DNA of 64,000 nt, from contig NZ_LYBV02000039.1 in assembly GCF_001660705.2 (NCBI RefSeq), forward strand, positions 1-64,000, written 5' to 3'. The DNA comes from Saccharicrinis aurantiacus (GTDB lineage: Bacteria > Bacteroidota > Bacteroidia > Bacteroidales > Marinilabiliaceae). Positions within the stretch are counted from its first letter, which is position 1. Every line of letters starts with the position of its first letter. Both the position numbers and the translations under genes were made by a program. Below the pieces are notes generated by a model that did not search any database, was not told the origin of the DNA, and saw only the letters and a list, made by a program, of their open reading frames with translations. This document shows positions 7,546 to 16,312 of the stretch, in pieces.

Positions 7546-10062
7546 TTGCATTTTTAAATAAAGCAATGGGGTAAAGGGTATTGATTCTGAATTTGTAAAT
7601 ATAGTACTCAATTGGTTGTAAGGTATTTTCTCAAAACTTGAATATTTGGTATTATCTGTATCAAATACGTTAAGTATTGAGAGACCTAACTCCGCATCTA
7701 GTTTTGAAATATTAAATTTATATATCAAGGATACATCAAATCTATTATATGGTGATTCTGTATACTCTGGATTGGAATAACTAGGATAAAATGGCAAACC
7801 ACTACCATAAACATAATTGCCTGATATATAAAAGTCACGTACACTAAATAGACCTGCTAATTTTAGTTCATGGCGCTGATCTTGTGGTGCTCTCAAGTAT
7901 TCATCATCCCTAAAATAGGAGAACAATTCTTCAGTTCTCCCTAATGAATAACTAGCCCAAATATTGTGCTTCTTAAATTCCTTCTTTACAAGAAAATCAA
8001 CCCCATAACTCCTGCTATTACCAATAAATTTTTGATCTAACCTCCTTGTTTTAACATAACGTGTTTGACCTTCATTTTTTTTGTAAAATGATTCCATACT
8101 AGCGGTAAATCCATCGTGAGAATATGTGATACCTGCTACGGTATGATTCGATAACATAAGGGGTATATTAGTATTATCCGCAATTACCCAAGAATATTTA
8201 TAACTCCCATTATCATCAACCACAGAACTTTTTACTAAAAACTGATGGTATTTACCTATGGCAAAGTTTACCTTTATTCTTGAATTAGCCTTGAAATGAA
8301 GGGATGCGCGTGGATCGCAATATATTTTATTAATACTAGAAGAATAATTAAAACGTAGTCCCGCCTTAAGTTTTATACGAGCACCTATCTTTATTTCATC
8401 CTGAATAAAACCATTAAACCGAAGATCTTGTTCCTCATATTGAAACAAATTATAGTTGAATGAATCTTCTTGTAAAACCACTCTATTTTCAATTAAAGAT
8501 AGTCCGGTTTGAATGTAATGCACATCATTTAATAAGAAATTATGGGTAAATCTTAATTCTAATTCTGATACTTTATCTTCGTTCGAATCATTTCTCCATG
8601 GGTTTGTTATATCACCTCTAGGTATATATACATCTCTTACTCTATCAACATCAGAATTAAGGCTAGAATAGCTTAGCTTAATATCTGATGAATTACCATT
8701 TTTCCATGTTTTTCCATAAAATATCGTTCCTCCATTCTGCTTATTATCTTCCTGATTATTCTCTTTTATTTGTGATTTCTCTCTTTCCTGATTTAAAGAA
8801 TAGGAGAAGTTATCTTTTGCTGTTAACAAACTCACAAAAAACAAATCTTTATTATCTCCCTGTAGGGTGTACTTTAAATTAATATCATAAAATTGATAAT
8901 CAGGCTGAACATAAAGTGGATAAACGTTATCAGGATTGTCATTAAAGCGCTCTACAAATCGTATACTATTAGCATCAATCAAGTTCTTATAAGATTGTCG
9001 ATAGGCAAGCATCAAGGATGATTTTTTTAAAATAGGAACCTCAACCATTGCATTAACCGTTTGATTGTTCACAAAAAGATTGGCTCCAGCCTTTTCTTGA
9101 TTCCCATTAGATCCTATAATATTTACAATGCCTCCACTCATATCGCCATGCTGAACATCATAACCTCCTTTCATTACTTCAATATTCTTAGCTAGGTATG
9201 GGTTTACAGTGCTAATATTATCGCTTACGGTACGTAGTCCCCAGATTGTAAATCCATCAAAAACAACACGACTGGTTCCCTCTGGACTCCCCCAAATTAT
9301 TAAATCATTTGATTGTTCTCCTGCCGCAAGTATACCAGGCTGTAATCGCAAAAGATTAAATACAGAATTATCGCCATTACCAGGTAAATATTTAGCTATA
9401 TAATGATTAAGTTTAGTTAAACCAGACTCTTCTCCAAGCTGATAACTTGTATTAACCTTACTTTGCTGTATGATAATTTCTTTTAGTCCAATACTAGCAG
9501 GAGTGAGGTATAAAAGATGTTTGGTATCAGAAGTAACTGTAGTATCAAGCGTATAACACCCCAGGTGAGACGCCAAAATATTAAAAACGCTATCCTCAGA
9601 TTCTGGAAACACAAAAACTCCCTTAACATCAGTAATGGTATTGTAGCCGTTTATCGAAACATGTGAAAAGGGGAGAGGATTGCCACTTCCTACTTCGAGT
9701 AATTGACCAGAACACGAGTAGGTTTTTTTTGGGGTTTTTACTTCAAAAGGGTATATAACAAAAACCTCCCCACTCTTTTTGTATTTGAGGGGAAGGTTTT
9801 CTATTAAACTAGAAACAAGTTGATCGCTTGAGTTAAACTCAGCATTTATAGTAATATCAAATTGAGATAGTAAGTGATCATCAAAAGAAAATTGCATTTG
9901 ATCACCTTCTCTTAATTCAATTAAAACTTGATTTAAGGGCTTCTTTTCACAATTAACAATGTATGATTGAGCAGAAGCATTACTACAGTACAAGGTTGAT
10001 AATAGTAAGGCAATAAAAATATATTTATTCAGGTATTTTTGTTTCAGTAATAACAAATCCAT
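7540..10062 (-). CDS. TonB-dependent receptor with STN signalling domain (FecA-type)
   Basis: 840 residues. Signal peptide (residues 1-32, ending ASAQ), then an STN domain (about 33-105, LNQVLIELREGDQMQFSFDD) that in FecA-like receptors contacts the FecR anti-sigma factor. A carboxypeptidase-like/CNA beta domain follows (about 115-195), then the plug (FNLLRLQPGI, VVFDGFTIWG, GGYDVQHGDMSGGIVNI) and a 22-strand-type barrel to the C-terminus. The substrate is unknown. It is the last gene of the lipoprotein-sigma-FecR-receptor series, its start overlapping the fecR-like gene by 38 bp. There is no SusD partner, so it is not a polysaccharide utilization locus of the usual type. Iron chelates, small glycans or peptides are possible ligands. 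Confidence 0.9.
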   Translation of the reverse strand: MDLLLLKQKYLNKYIFIALLLSTLYCSNASAQSYIVNCEKKPLNQVLIELREGDQMQFSFDDHLLSQFDITINAEFNSSDQLVSSLIENLPLKYKKSGEVFVIYPFEVKTPKKTYSCSGQLLEVGSGNPLPFSHVSINGYNTITDVKGVFVFPESEDSVFNILASHLGCYTLDTTVTSDTKHLLYLTPASIGLKEIIIQQSKVNTSYQLGEESGLTKLNHYIAKYLPGNGDNSVFNLLRLQPGILAAGEQSNDLIIWGSPEGTSRVVFDGFTIWGLRTVSDNISTVNPYLAKNIEVMKGGYDVQHGDMSGGIVNIIGSNGNQEKAGANLFVNNQTVNAMVEVPILKKSSLMLAYRQSYKNLIDANSIRFVERFNDNPDNVYPLYVQPDYQFYDINLKYTLQGDNKDLFFVSLLTAKDNFSYSLNQEREKSQIKENNQEDNKQNGGTIFYGKTWKNGNSSDIKLSYSSLNSDVDRVRDVYIPRGDITNPWRNDSNEDKVSELELRFTHNFLLNDVHYIQTGLSLIENRVVLQEDSFNYNLFQYEEQDLRFNGFIQDEIKIGARIKLKAGLRFNYSSSINKIYCDPRASLHFKANSRIKVNFAIGKYHQFLVKSSVVDDNGSYKYSWVIADNTNIPLMLSNHTVAGITYSHDGFTASMESFYKKNEGQTRYVKTRRLDQKFIGNSRSYGVDFLVKKEFKKHNIWASYSLGRTEELFSYFRDDEYLRAPQDQRHELKLAGLFSVRDFYISGNYVYGSGLPFYPSYSNPEYTESPYNRFDVSLIYKFNISKLDAELGLSILNVFDTDNTKYSSFEKIPYNQLSTIFTNSESIPFTPLLYLKMQL

Positions 10063-10924
10063 TTAGTGTTTTTTCAAAACTTAAACCAAGAGGCAAACAA
10101 ACCATTTTAACAACTTCTTCTACTGATCTGTTTCGCATAAAGTTACCACTATAAAGTTTATTTAGCTTAGCTTTTACAACAATTTTAGTATTGTACTGGC
10201 GTTCAATTTCTTCAAAAACATATTTTATTGGTGTACTTGTAAAAATGAACATATCGTTCATCCACATTATTTCATTATCAACACTCTTTAGTTTACGTAA
10301 GGCTATAGATCCATCAGTATTAATTTCAGCAGATTCGTTAGGTACAATATCTGTTACGTGTCCGTTGTAAACTGATACAACCCTAACTTTACCAGTGTAA
10401 CAGGTTACCTTATATTGCTCTGATCGGGCAAAAACGTTAAAGCTGGTTCCTAAAACAATGGTACGCCCACGGGATGATTCAACCGTGAAAGATTTCCCTT
10501 TCTTTACTTTAAAGAAAGCTTCTCCATCTAATTGTAATTTACGGTCTATTTTCCACCATAAAGGTTTATAAGAAATTTTTGATACTGCATTCAGCTCTAC
10601 TATTGAACCATCGGGCAAAGTTGCTGACATATGCTCAGAGGCCTTTGTAATTACCGATTTAGTATACAAATATGAAAAACTAGTAACTGATAGCAACATA
10701 ACAATTGCTGCAGCTGCACTAATTTTAATCCATGCTAGTTTTACAACTTTACCTTTTTTCTGTTCTTGTTCTTTATGAGGTGGATCTTCTTCAAGAGAAA
10801 GTACATCAGATAACTCACTCCATACCTCAGCCTCCGATTTCGAAAACGAAACCTCTATCTCAGGAAAAGCACTAATTCCTTCCTTAAGATTTTTTGAGTT
10901 ATTATGTGATTTATCTCTTTTCAT
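10025..10924 (-). CDS. FecR-family anti-sigma factor
   Basis: 299 residues. A cytoplasmic N-terminal part (1-62) with WSELSDVLSL, one transmembrane helix (about 64-86), and a periplasmic FecR domain (about 95-200: ATLPDGSIVELNAVSKISY, GEAFFKVKKGKSFTVES, VLGTSFNVFA) followed by a DUF4974-type C-terminal domain (IKYVFEEIERQYNTKIVV). It would hold the neighbouring ECF sigma factor inactive until the receptor's STN domain signals. Starts 4 bp inside the sigma gene and overlaps the receptor gene by 38 bp: a tightly coupled operon. Confidence 0.92.
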   Translation of the reverse strand: MKRDKSHNNSKNLKEGISAFPEIEVSFSKSEAEVWSELSDVLSLEEDPPHKEQEQKKGKVVKLAWIKISAAAAIVMLLSVTSFSYLYTKSVITKASEHMSATLPDGSIVELNAVSKISYKPLWWKIDRKLQLDGEAFFKVKKGKSFTVESSRGRTIVLGTSFNVFARSEQYKVTCYTGKVRVVSVYNGHVTDIVPNESAEINTDGSIALRKLKSVDNEIMWMNDMFIFTSTPIKYVFEEIERQYNTKIVVKAKLNKLYSGNFMRNRSVEEVVKMVCLPLGLSFEKTLNGFVITETKIPE

Positions 10925-11409
10925 GATGTTAATATTGCTTCTCTTAAAAACTGAAGGGCATTTTTCATCCGCTTCTCAACTGCTTTTACACTTAATTCTA
11001 AGCGTTCAGCTATTTCGTAATATTTTAGTTCTTCCATCCTGCTTAAAAGGAATACCTCTCGCTGCTTATCTGGAAGTTTTTCTAGAGCTGTTTCATATTT
11101 CTGATTTAACTCCTTATACTCAAGCACTTCTTCTGGTGATTGATAAGTATCTGGCGGAGGAGCTTTGGCAGCATAATTTGCCACTACCTTATCGTGCCTA
11201 TATTTACTAATAAAAATATCTGAGGCCATTTTATAAAGTAAACCTATAATTTCCTTTGGTTTACTGTTTGGCTTTTTTTCCCAAAGTTTTACAAAAACTG
11301 CTTGAGCGATATCAGTGGCTACGTCTTCAGAGGCACCTTTATAAAAGATATACCTACGTAATTCCGAAAAGTGCTCGTCAAATAATATTTTAAATTCGGC
11401 AGATGTCAA
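10921..11409 (-). CDS. ECF RNA polymerase sigma factor (Bacteroidota FecI-like)
   Basis: 162 residues with sigma region 2 (FDEHFSELRRYIFYKGASED, ATDIAQAVFVKLWEK) and region 4 (LEKLPDKQREVFLLSRMEEL, YYEIAERLELSVKAVEKRM). It lacks regions 1 and 3, as ECF sigmas do. It overlaps the FecR-like gene by 4 bp. Expected to transcribe its own operon and the receptor when the ligand is present. No autoregulatory promoter can be assigned by eye in the 99 bp between it and the lipoprotein gene. Confidence 0.93.
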   Translation of the reverse strand: MTSAEFKILFDEHFSELRRYIFYKGASEDVATDIAQAVFVKLWEKKPNSKPKEIIGLLYKMASDIFISKYRHDKVVANYAAKAPPPDTYQSPEEVLEYKELNQKYETALEKLPDKQREVFLLSRMEELKYYEIAERLELSVKAVEKRMKNALQFLREAILTS

Positions 11410-11462
11410 ATCAATTTCAACTTTATCTATTTAAAAATAATTTACGAACCCAAAATTAATTG

Positions 11463-11492
11463 AGTCCGTAAATTTAACCGTTTTCACGGACT
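11463..11492. other. Inverted repeat between the lipoprotein and sigma genes
   Basis: Arms AGTCCGT (11463-11469) and ACGGACT (11486-11492) with a 16-nt AT-rich loop containing further complementarity (AAATTTAACCGTTTT). No T-run follows on the - strand, so an RNA processing site, attenuator or operator is more likely than a simple terminator. It lies in the 99-bp gap upstream of the sigma gene. Confidence 0.4.
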
Positions 11493-11508
11493 TCTATGAT
11501 GATTTTTA

Positions 11509-12468
11509 CTATTCTTCGTTTTGAACTTCAGCTCGTTCTATTTTATCTCTTTTATGTTCTCCAATTGTAATTTCTTTCGATTCTTCTTCTGTAGTAACCA
11601 CAGCAATGTTATCACATTCTCCATCACCATAATTAATAGTTGCAAAAGTATTATCTCCTTTAGTAATATTAACCTCTCCACTCACAACAAATCTACAATC
11701 GCCTTTTTTAACTAAAGGTGTAGTAATATCTCTTCTGTAAGTATTACCATCTGAATCTTCACAATCAGCCCAACCTGTTATTTCCATAACATCATCCGAA
11801 TGATCCTCTGGAGTATCTAGACCTGTTGACCAAGTTCTTATTTTCTCGGCAGTACGGTTAATCGTTACACCTTCTGGTAATACAATCACTAAATCACTAA
11901 CTATATTAACTACTTTATCTTCCGTTTTACCCCCAGTAAAGCTTTTAACAGAGGTACCATTCATATTTACGTCGTCAACAGTAAAATTATTATAGGTAAT
12001 TGTTCTGGTTGAACCACCTATCACATCTTTATTAGATAATACAATCTCAACTTCTCCACTTATAATTCTGCCATCTGTAAGTTCCGTACTATCGCCATAA
12101 TCTAAAATTACCGTTCTTGGGAAACCTCCTTCTTCTGAACTAATAGTAATGTTAGGACATTCTCCTGAACGGTACCGACTCTCATGTTTTCTTCTATAAT
12201 CAACTTCTGTTGATTTTAACAACTCATTTGATGATGATTCAATCGTTAAAGATTCCATTGAAGATTCGCTTCCTGAAAATAACTCAACCTCATATTCAGC
12301 AGCTTCTACAGCATCATCAACTGAGGCCTCTGTGGTTGCAATAGATTCTGAAGTCAAGGTTATATCTTCAGAATTTGTAACTAACTCAGATGAAGAATCT
12401 ATCTTATCTTTATTACATGATAATAATGTTGTTAATGCTGCAACAGTTGCAATTAGTATCCTTTTCAT
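11509..12468 (-). CDS. Secreted lipoprotein upstream of the ECF sigma operon, unknown function
   Basis: 319 residues. A short lipoprotein signal with lipobox LLSC (Cys18), then a Ser/Glu-rich linker (about 19-95), then two beta-rich segments of similar build: each has an NITISS/VNITKG...YGDG pattern (CPNITISSEEGG...VILDYGDS and VVSGEVNITKG...INYGDGEC), with Cys residues in pairs. Proteins of this build recur in Bacteroidota as uncharacterised lipoproteins. It is transcribed toward the sigma-FecR-TonB receptor genes 100 bp away and could be part of the same signalling or uptake system, perhaps as a surface binding partner in place of a SusD. That role is inferred from position only. Confidence 0.75.
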   Translation of the reverse strand: MKRILIATVAALTTLLSCNKDKIDSSSELVTNSEDITLTSESIATTEASVDDAVEAAEYEVELFSGSESSMESLTIESSSNELLKSTEVDYRRKHESRYRSGECPNITISSEEGGFPRTVILDYGDSTELTDGRIISGEVEIVLSNKDVIGGSTRTITYNNFTVDDVNMNGTSVKSFTGGKTEDKVVNIVSDLVIVLPEGVTINRTAEKIRTWSTGLDTPEDHSDDVMEITGWADCEDSDGNTYRRDITTPLVKKGDCRFVVSGEVNITKGDNTFATINYGDGECDNIAVVTTEEESKEITIGEHKRDKIERAEVQNEE

Positions 12469-12821
12469 AATTCAAAATTTATAGTTTTTAACATGCCTAC
12501 AATAGAATACCGATTTAGCTGTTGTTTACCCTACTAATTTAATTAACTTTTTTGTAAATAATTTTATTTTTAAGACATAAACTATTAATTAATAGAAACA
12601 TAGGAATTCAAATATTTTCCCATAAACCGATAAATATAAGTGAATATTCTGCTGAACTATCAAATTTCCAAAATAGATATTGTTCGAAATACATTCGACG
12701 TTATTCCGATATTTGATCTATAAATTTCGGAAAAACATCGTTATAATATCTTTAAAAATTGATCAAAAGGAATAAAAATAGTTGGTAAGTAATTTAAAAT
12801 ATCGGCGATTGAGTTTGGTGC
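12469..12821. other. Gene-free stretch upstream of the lipoprotein
   Basis: About 350 AT-rich bases holding the upstream region of the lipoprotein operon. The one structure seen is an inverted repeat TTCCGA (12704-12709)/TCGGAA (12727-12732) with partly complementary loop; it may be a regulator site. No coding frame or exact TAnnTTTG promoter was identified. Confidence 0.4.
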
Positions 12822-12855
12822 AAAAAAAAAGAGACTCAAAATTAATTGAATCTCT
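12822..12855 (-). terminator. Terminator of the tRNA-Asn pair
   Basis: Arms 12830-12839 and 12846-12855 (AGAGACTCAA/TTGAATCTCT, one mismatch). On the - strand the hairpin is followed by T9. It starts a few bases after the second tRNA-Asn. Confidence 0.8.
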
Positions 12856-12862
12856 TTTTTTG

Positions 12863-12936
12863 CTCCCTCTCTAGGACTTGAACCTAGGACCCCCTGATTA
12901 ACAGTCAGGTGCTCTAACCAGCTGAGCTAAGAAGGA
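12863..12936 (-). tRNA. tRNA-Asn (anticodon GTT), distal copy
   Basis: 74 nt on the - strand; acceptor TCCTTCT/AGAGGGA (one G-T pair), D-arm GCTC...GAGC, anticodon loop CTGTTAA (GTT), T-arm CTAGG/CCTAG with TTCAAGT, discriminator G. CCA not encoded. Identical over the full gene to the copy 28 bp upstream. Confidence 0.93.
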
Positions 12937-12964
12937 ATGTTTCCTCTGGTATTTCCAATAAATG

Positions 12965-13038
12965 CTCCCTCTCTAGGACTTGAACCTAGGACCCCCTGAT
13001 TAACAGTCAGGTGCTCTAACCAGCTGAGCTAAGAAGGA
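12965..13038 (-). tRNA. tRNA-Asn (anticodon GTT), proximal copy
   Basis: Sequence identical to the copy at 12863-12936; the pair is separated by 28 bp and shares one promoter and one terminator, so it is a recent tandem duplication transcribed as one precursor. Confidence 0.93.
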
Positions 13039-13092
13039 GTATGAACATTTATATTACTCTCGTTTGAGCAATGCTTTTTTCTAAATGCGCAG

Positions 13093-13123
13093 CAAAAGTA
13101 ATAGCTTATTTGATATTATGCAA
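13093..13123 (-). promoter_or_regulatory. Promoter of the tRNA-Asn pair: TTG-N20-TACTTTTG
   Basis: On the - strand TTG (13121-13123) and TACTTTTG (13093-13100) are 20 bp apart, fitting the Bacteroidota promoter; 54 bp upstream of the proximal tRNA. Confidence 0.65.
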
Positions 13124-13131
13124 TATCTTTG
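13124..13131 (+). promoter_or_regulatory. -7 element TATCTTTG for the PfkB kinase gene
   Basis: Exact match to TAnnTTTG, 48 bp before the ATG at 13179, directly abutting the divergent tRNA promoter. Confidence 0.55.
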
Positions 13132-13178
13132 AGGAAAATTTTCAAAAAAAATATCAATAAAAATATAAACAACAGATT

Positions 13179-14159
13179 ATGAGCAAGATATTGGGAATGG
13201 GTAATGCATTGGTTGATATACTCACTCGAATGGAAAACGATGAAATTCTTGAAAACCTTGAATTTCCTAAAGGAAGTATGCAATTAGTGGATGCAGATAC
13301 GTCTGCAAAAATATTAGAACAAACTGCTAGTTTACCTAAAGAACAAGCTTCAGGTGGGTCGGCTGCCAACACCATACATGGATTATCAAACTTAGGTGTT
13401 AATACCGGATTTTTTGGTAAAATTGGTAAAGACGAAATGGGCGCCTTTTTTAAATCAGATATGAGTGCTAAAAATATTGAGCCTCTATTATTAGAAAGCG
13501 ACATGGACTCAGGTAAAGCGGTTGCCTTAATTAGTCCGGATAGCGAACGAACTTTTGCTACCTATTTAGGTGCTGCCTGCGAATTAGCAGCCGATGAAAT
13601 AACAGAGGACTTGTTTAAAGGCTACTCACACTTCCATATAGAGGGTTATTTGGTATACAACCAACCTTTGATAGAGAAAGCTCTTCAAATGGCTAAAGAG
13701 TCTCGTTTAATCGTTTCATTAGACTTGGCTAGTTTCAACGTTGTTGAAGATAACTTGGCATTTTTAAAAGATATGGTTGCCAAATATGTTGACATTTTAT
13801 TTGCCAACGAAGAAGAAGCCAAAGCATTTACGCAAAAAGAAAATCATGAGGCTGTTAACGCAATGGCTGAGGATTGTAATATTGCTATTTTAAAATTAGG
13901 AAAAGAGGGTTCTTTAATCCGCCAGTTTAACGAGACTGTACAAGTGGGTATTATTGATGCCAATAGCATTGACACAACGGGTGCAGGCGATTTATATGCA
14001 GCTGGTTTCTTATATGGCTTGGTTAACTATTTACCTTTGCAAAAGTGCGGAGAATTAGGTGCATTACTATCGGGTAAAGTTATTGAAGTAGTTGGACCAA
14101 AAATGGATGAAACACGTTGGAATACGATTAAAGCAGAGATGGATAAGATTTTGAACTAA
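13179..14159 (+). CDS. PfkB-family carbohydrate/adenosine kinase
   Basis: 326 residues. The N-terminal ribokinase pattern GMGNALVDIL, then PKEQASGGSAANTIHGLSNLG (PfkB signature 1, about residues 54-74), and C-terminal IDTTGAGDLYAAGFLYGL (signature 2, about residues 264-281, catalytic Asp in GAGD). The length and the GSMQLVD segment resemble bacterial adenosine-kinase-like PfkB proteins, which phosphorylate nucleosides or sugars with ATP; the substrate is not certain. Cytosolic. Stands alone between the tRNA-Asn genes and a convergent lipoprotein gene. Confidence 0.88.
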   Translation: MSKILGMGNALVDILTRMENDEILENLEFPKGSMQLVDADTSAKILEQTASLPKEQASGGSAANTIHGLSNLGVNTGFFGKIGKDEMGAFFKSDMSAKNIEPLLLESDMDSGKAVALISPDSERTFATYLGAACELAADEITEDLFKGYSHFHIEGYLVYNQPLIEKALQMAKESRLIVSLDLASFNVVEDNLAFLKDMVAKYVDILFANEEEAKAFTQKENHEAVNAMAEDCNIAILKLGKEGSLIRQFNETVQVGIIDANSIDTTGAGDLYAAGFLYGLVNYLPLQKCGELGALLSGKVIEVVGPKMDETRWNTIKAEMDKILN

Positions 14160-14203
14160 GATCGTAGATAATCGACTTTTAATTGATTTGTATACATAAC
14201 ACG

Positions 14204-14236
14204 AAAGGCTGCCCAATTTGAGCAGCCTTTTGTATT
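14204..14236. terminator. Hairpin terminator between the convergent kinase and lipoprotein genes
   Basis: Stem AAAGGCTGC (14204-14212)/GCAGCCTTT (14222-14230) with a 9-nt loop; the T-run is short on both strands, so efficiency is uncertain. It would serve both genes. Confidence 0.6.
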
Positions 14237-14258
14237 TATTACTTTTTATCAATATCAA

Positions 14259-16277
14259 CTATAGAGAAGCTGTTCTCCAAGTCCATGATGAAATATCAAT
14301 TGCATCAGAATCAGCTCCTGAATTGAAATCGAAGTTTTTTCCTTCACCATCTTTATCAGTTACGTCGGCTGCAGAACCATCAACAATAACATTAGTTGTT
14401 GCACCAGCATCTTTCATGTTTAATTCAATATCATATCCCTCAATATGTAATCCTGTGATAGTTGCACCAGATTCTTTTTTGAATTGTAAACCAGTTCCAC
14501 CAGTATTAGAGATTGCTGTAACATTAGTGAATGTAGGGTTTCCATTATCTTTATCACCTTCAAAAGCAGTAGAGAAACCTTCAATTGTGTGTGAGATATA
14601 AGTATTCTCAACAGCACCATTCCATCCTTCAGTCCAATCCACAGCATCATCCTCGTTATTTTCAAGGTAAATGTTTTTAACCATAGCAGAACCGCCAAAG
14701 AATTCAATACCATCATCAGCACCGTCGATAACAGCAATATTCTCTAATGTAGTACCTGAACCTACAGCATATAAAGAAACACCATTATATTGAGACTCTG
14801 AATTAATTGAAGCTCCCGTACCTTTTATTACTAAATAAGTGATAGAACCTGAATTATCATCAGCACTGTTTCCTCCATAGACAAAACCACCTACTTCAGC
14901 CACAGCATCAACACCCGCTGTAGTGCTTGCTTTACCACAAATTGTTAAACCACCCCAATCGCCAGGCTCTGCATTAGCAGAAGAAATTACAACTGGGTTA
15001 TCAGCAGTACCATTGATGTTAATTTTTCCACCCATTAATACAGCAATATAAACTGAAGTACCATCAGCTGCAGCTGTAATTTTTGTACCTGCGGGTATTG
15101 TTAATTCTGCACCTTCTTGTACAATGTAAGATCCGGTTAGTTTGTATTTAGTATCCGCATTTAAAGTAACCTTACCAACAACGTTACCCGTTAACTCAGC
15201 ACTAACACCAGCACTAACCCAAGTCCAATCAGAAATATCAACCATTTCAGAATCTTTACCTGAGTTCAATTCATATTTAGTTGCATTACCTTCAATATCT
15301 AATAAAGTAGCATCAGGATTAGCTCCATCAATAAATACATTACTTAGGCTACCTTCATCTTTCATATCAAGGTCAACTTCGTAACCAGAAAGGTAAAGAC
15401 CTGTGATTGTTGAACCCGACTCTTTTTTGAATTGTAGTGCAGTTCCACCAGTAGTAGAGATTGCTGTTAAATTGATAATTTTTGGATTATTGTTATCCTT
15501 ATCTGCCTCAACAACTGTTGAGAAATCAGCAATAGTATGTGATACATAAGCATTTGTAACCGTACCATTCCATCCTTCAGTCCAGTCAATAGCGTCATCC
15601 TCATTATTTTCTAAGAAAAGGTTAGTAACGCTTACTGATCCACCAAAGAACTCAACTCCATCATCAGAACCATTAATAACAGCTAAGTTTTCAACAGTAG
15701 TTCCTGAGCCTACAGCATAAAAAGAAACCCCATTATATTGTGATTCTGAGTTAATAGATGCTCCAGTACCTTTAATAACCAAATATCTGATTGACCCTGA
15801 ATTATCAGCATCATCGGCACCACCATAAATAAAACCACCTACTTCAGCAACTGCATCGGCACCAGCGGTTGTTTTAGCTAAACCACAAATGGTTAAACCT
15901 CCCCAATCTCCAGGGTTACCTTCAGCAGAAGTCATCACAACAGGGCTAGTTGACGAACCTTCAATATTAATTTTAGAACCCGTAAGAATACCAATATAAA
16001 CTTCGGTTCCACCGGCATCAGCAATAATCTCTGTTCCTGCAGGAATTGTAAGTGTTGCACCTTCTGTAACGGTAAACGATCCTGTTAATTTGTAAGACGT
16101 TGATGCTTCTAAAGAATAATCTTCAGTAAGCTTACCTTCCATTACTCCTTTTTTAAGATTTTCAAGAACTGTAGCGTTTTCGCCTTCTTCCTTTTCTTTA
16201 TCATCATCTTTACAACTTGTTAAGAATGGAACTGCTAATAGAGCAATAGCTAAAATTCTTAATGCTAACTTTTTCAT
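14259..16277 (-). CDS. Large lipoprotein with two tandem beta-helix-like repeats, partner of TonB receptor
   Basis: 672 residues. Signal peptide with lipobox FLTSC (Cys22) followed by an Asp/Glu/Lys-rich linker typical of surface-exported Bacteroidota lipoproteins (KDDDKEKEEGE). The rest is two copies of a module of about 310 residues (roughly 45-350 and 360-672). Each runs YKLTGS, LTIPAGT, NPGDWGGLTICG or EPGDWGGLTICG, VAEVGGF, YLVIKGTGASINSESQYNGV, DDGVEFFGG or DDGIEFFGG, NNEDDAIDWTEGW and GLQFKKESG or ALQFKKESG. The short repeating strands suggest a right-handed parallel beta-helix. It starts 35 bp after the TonB receptor gene on the same strand, so it is likely its surface substrate-binding or processing partner. 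The substrate is unknown. Confidence 0.85.
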   Translation of the reverse strand: MKKLALRILAIALLAVPFLTSCKDDDKEKEEGENATVLENLKKGVMEGKLTEDYSLEASTSYKLTGSFTVTEGATLTIPAGTEIIADAGGTEVYIGILTGSKINIEGSSTSPVVMTSAEGNPGDWGGLTICGLAKTTAGADAVAEVGGFIYGGADDADNSGSIRYLVIKGTGASINSESQYNGVSFYAVGSGTTVENLAVINGSDDGVEFFGGSVSVTNLFLENNEDDAIDWTEGWNGTVTNAYVSHTIADFSTVVEADKDNNNPKIINLTAISTTGGTALQFKKESGSTITGLYLSGYEVDLDMKDEGSLSNVFIDGANPDATLLDIEGNATKYELNSGKDSEMVDISDWTWVSAGVSAELTGNVVGKVTLNADTKYKLTGSYIVQEGAELTIPAGTKITAAADGTSVYIAVLMGGKININGTADNPVVISSANAEPGDWGGLTICGKASTTAGVDAVAEVGGFVYGGNSADDNSGSITYLVIKGTGASINSESQYNGVSLYAVGSGTTLENIAVIDGADDGIEFFGGSAMVKNIYLENNEDDAVDWTEGWNGAVENTYISHTIEGFSTAFEGDKDNGNPTFTNVTAISNTGGTGLQFKKESGATITGLHIEGYDIELNMKDAGATTNVIVDGSAADVTDKDGEGKNFDFNSGADSDAIDISSWTWRTASL

Positions 16278-16312
16278 TTTTTCTTCTGTTTAATTAAATA
16301 GATTAATCGGAT

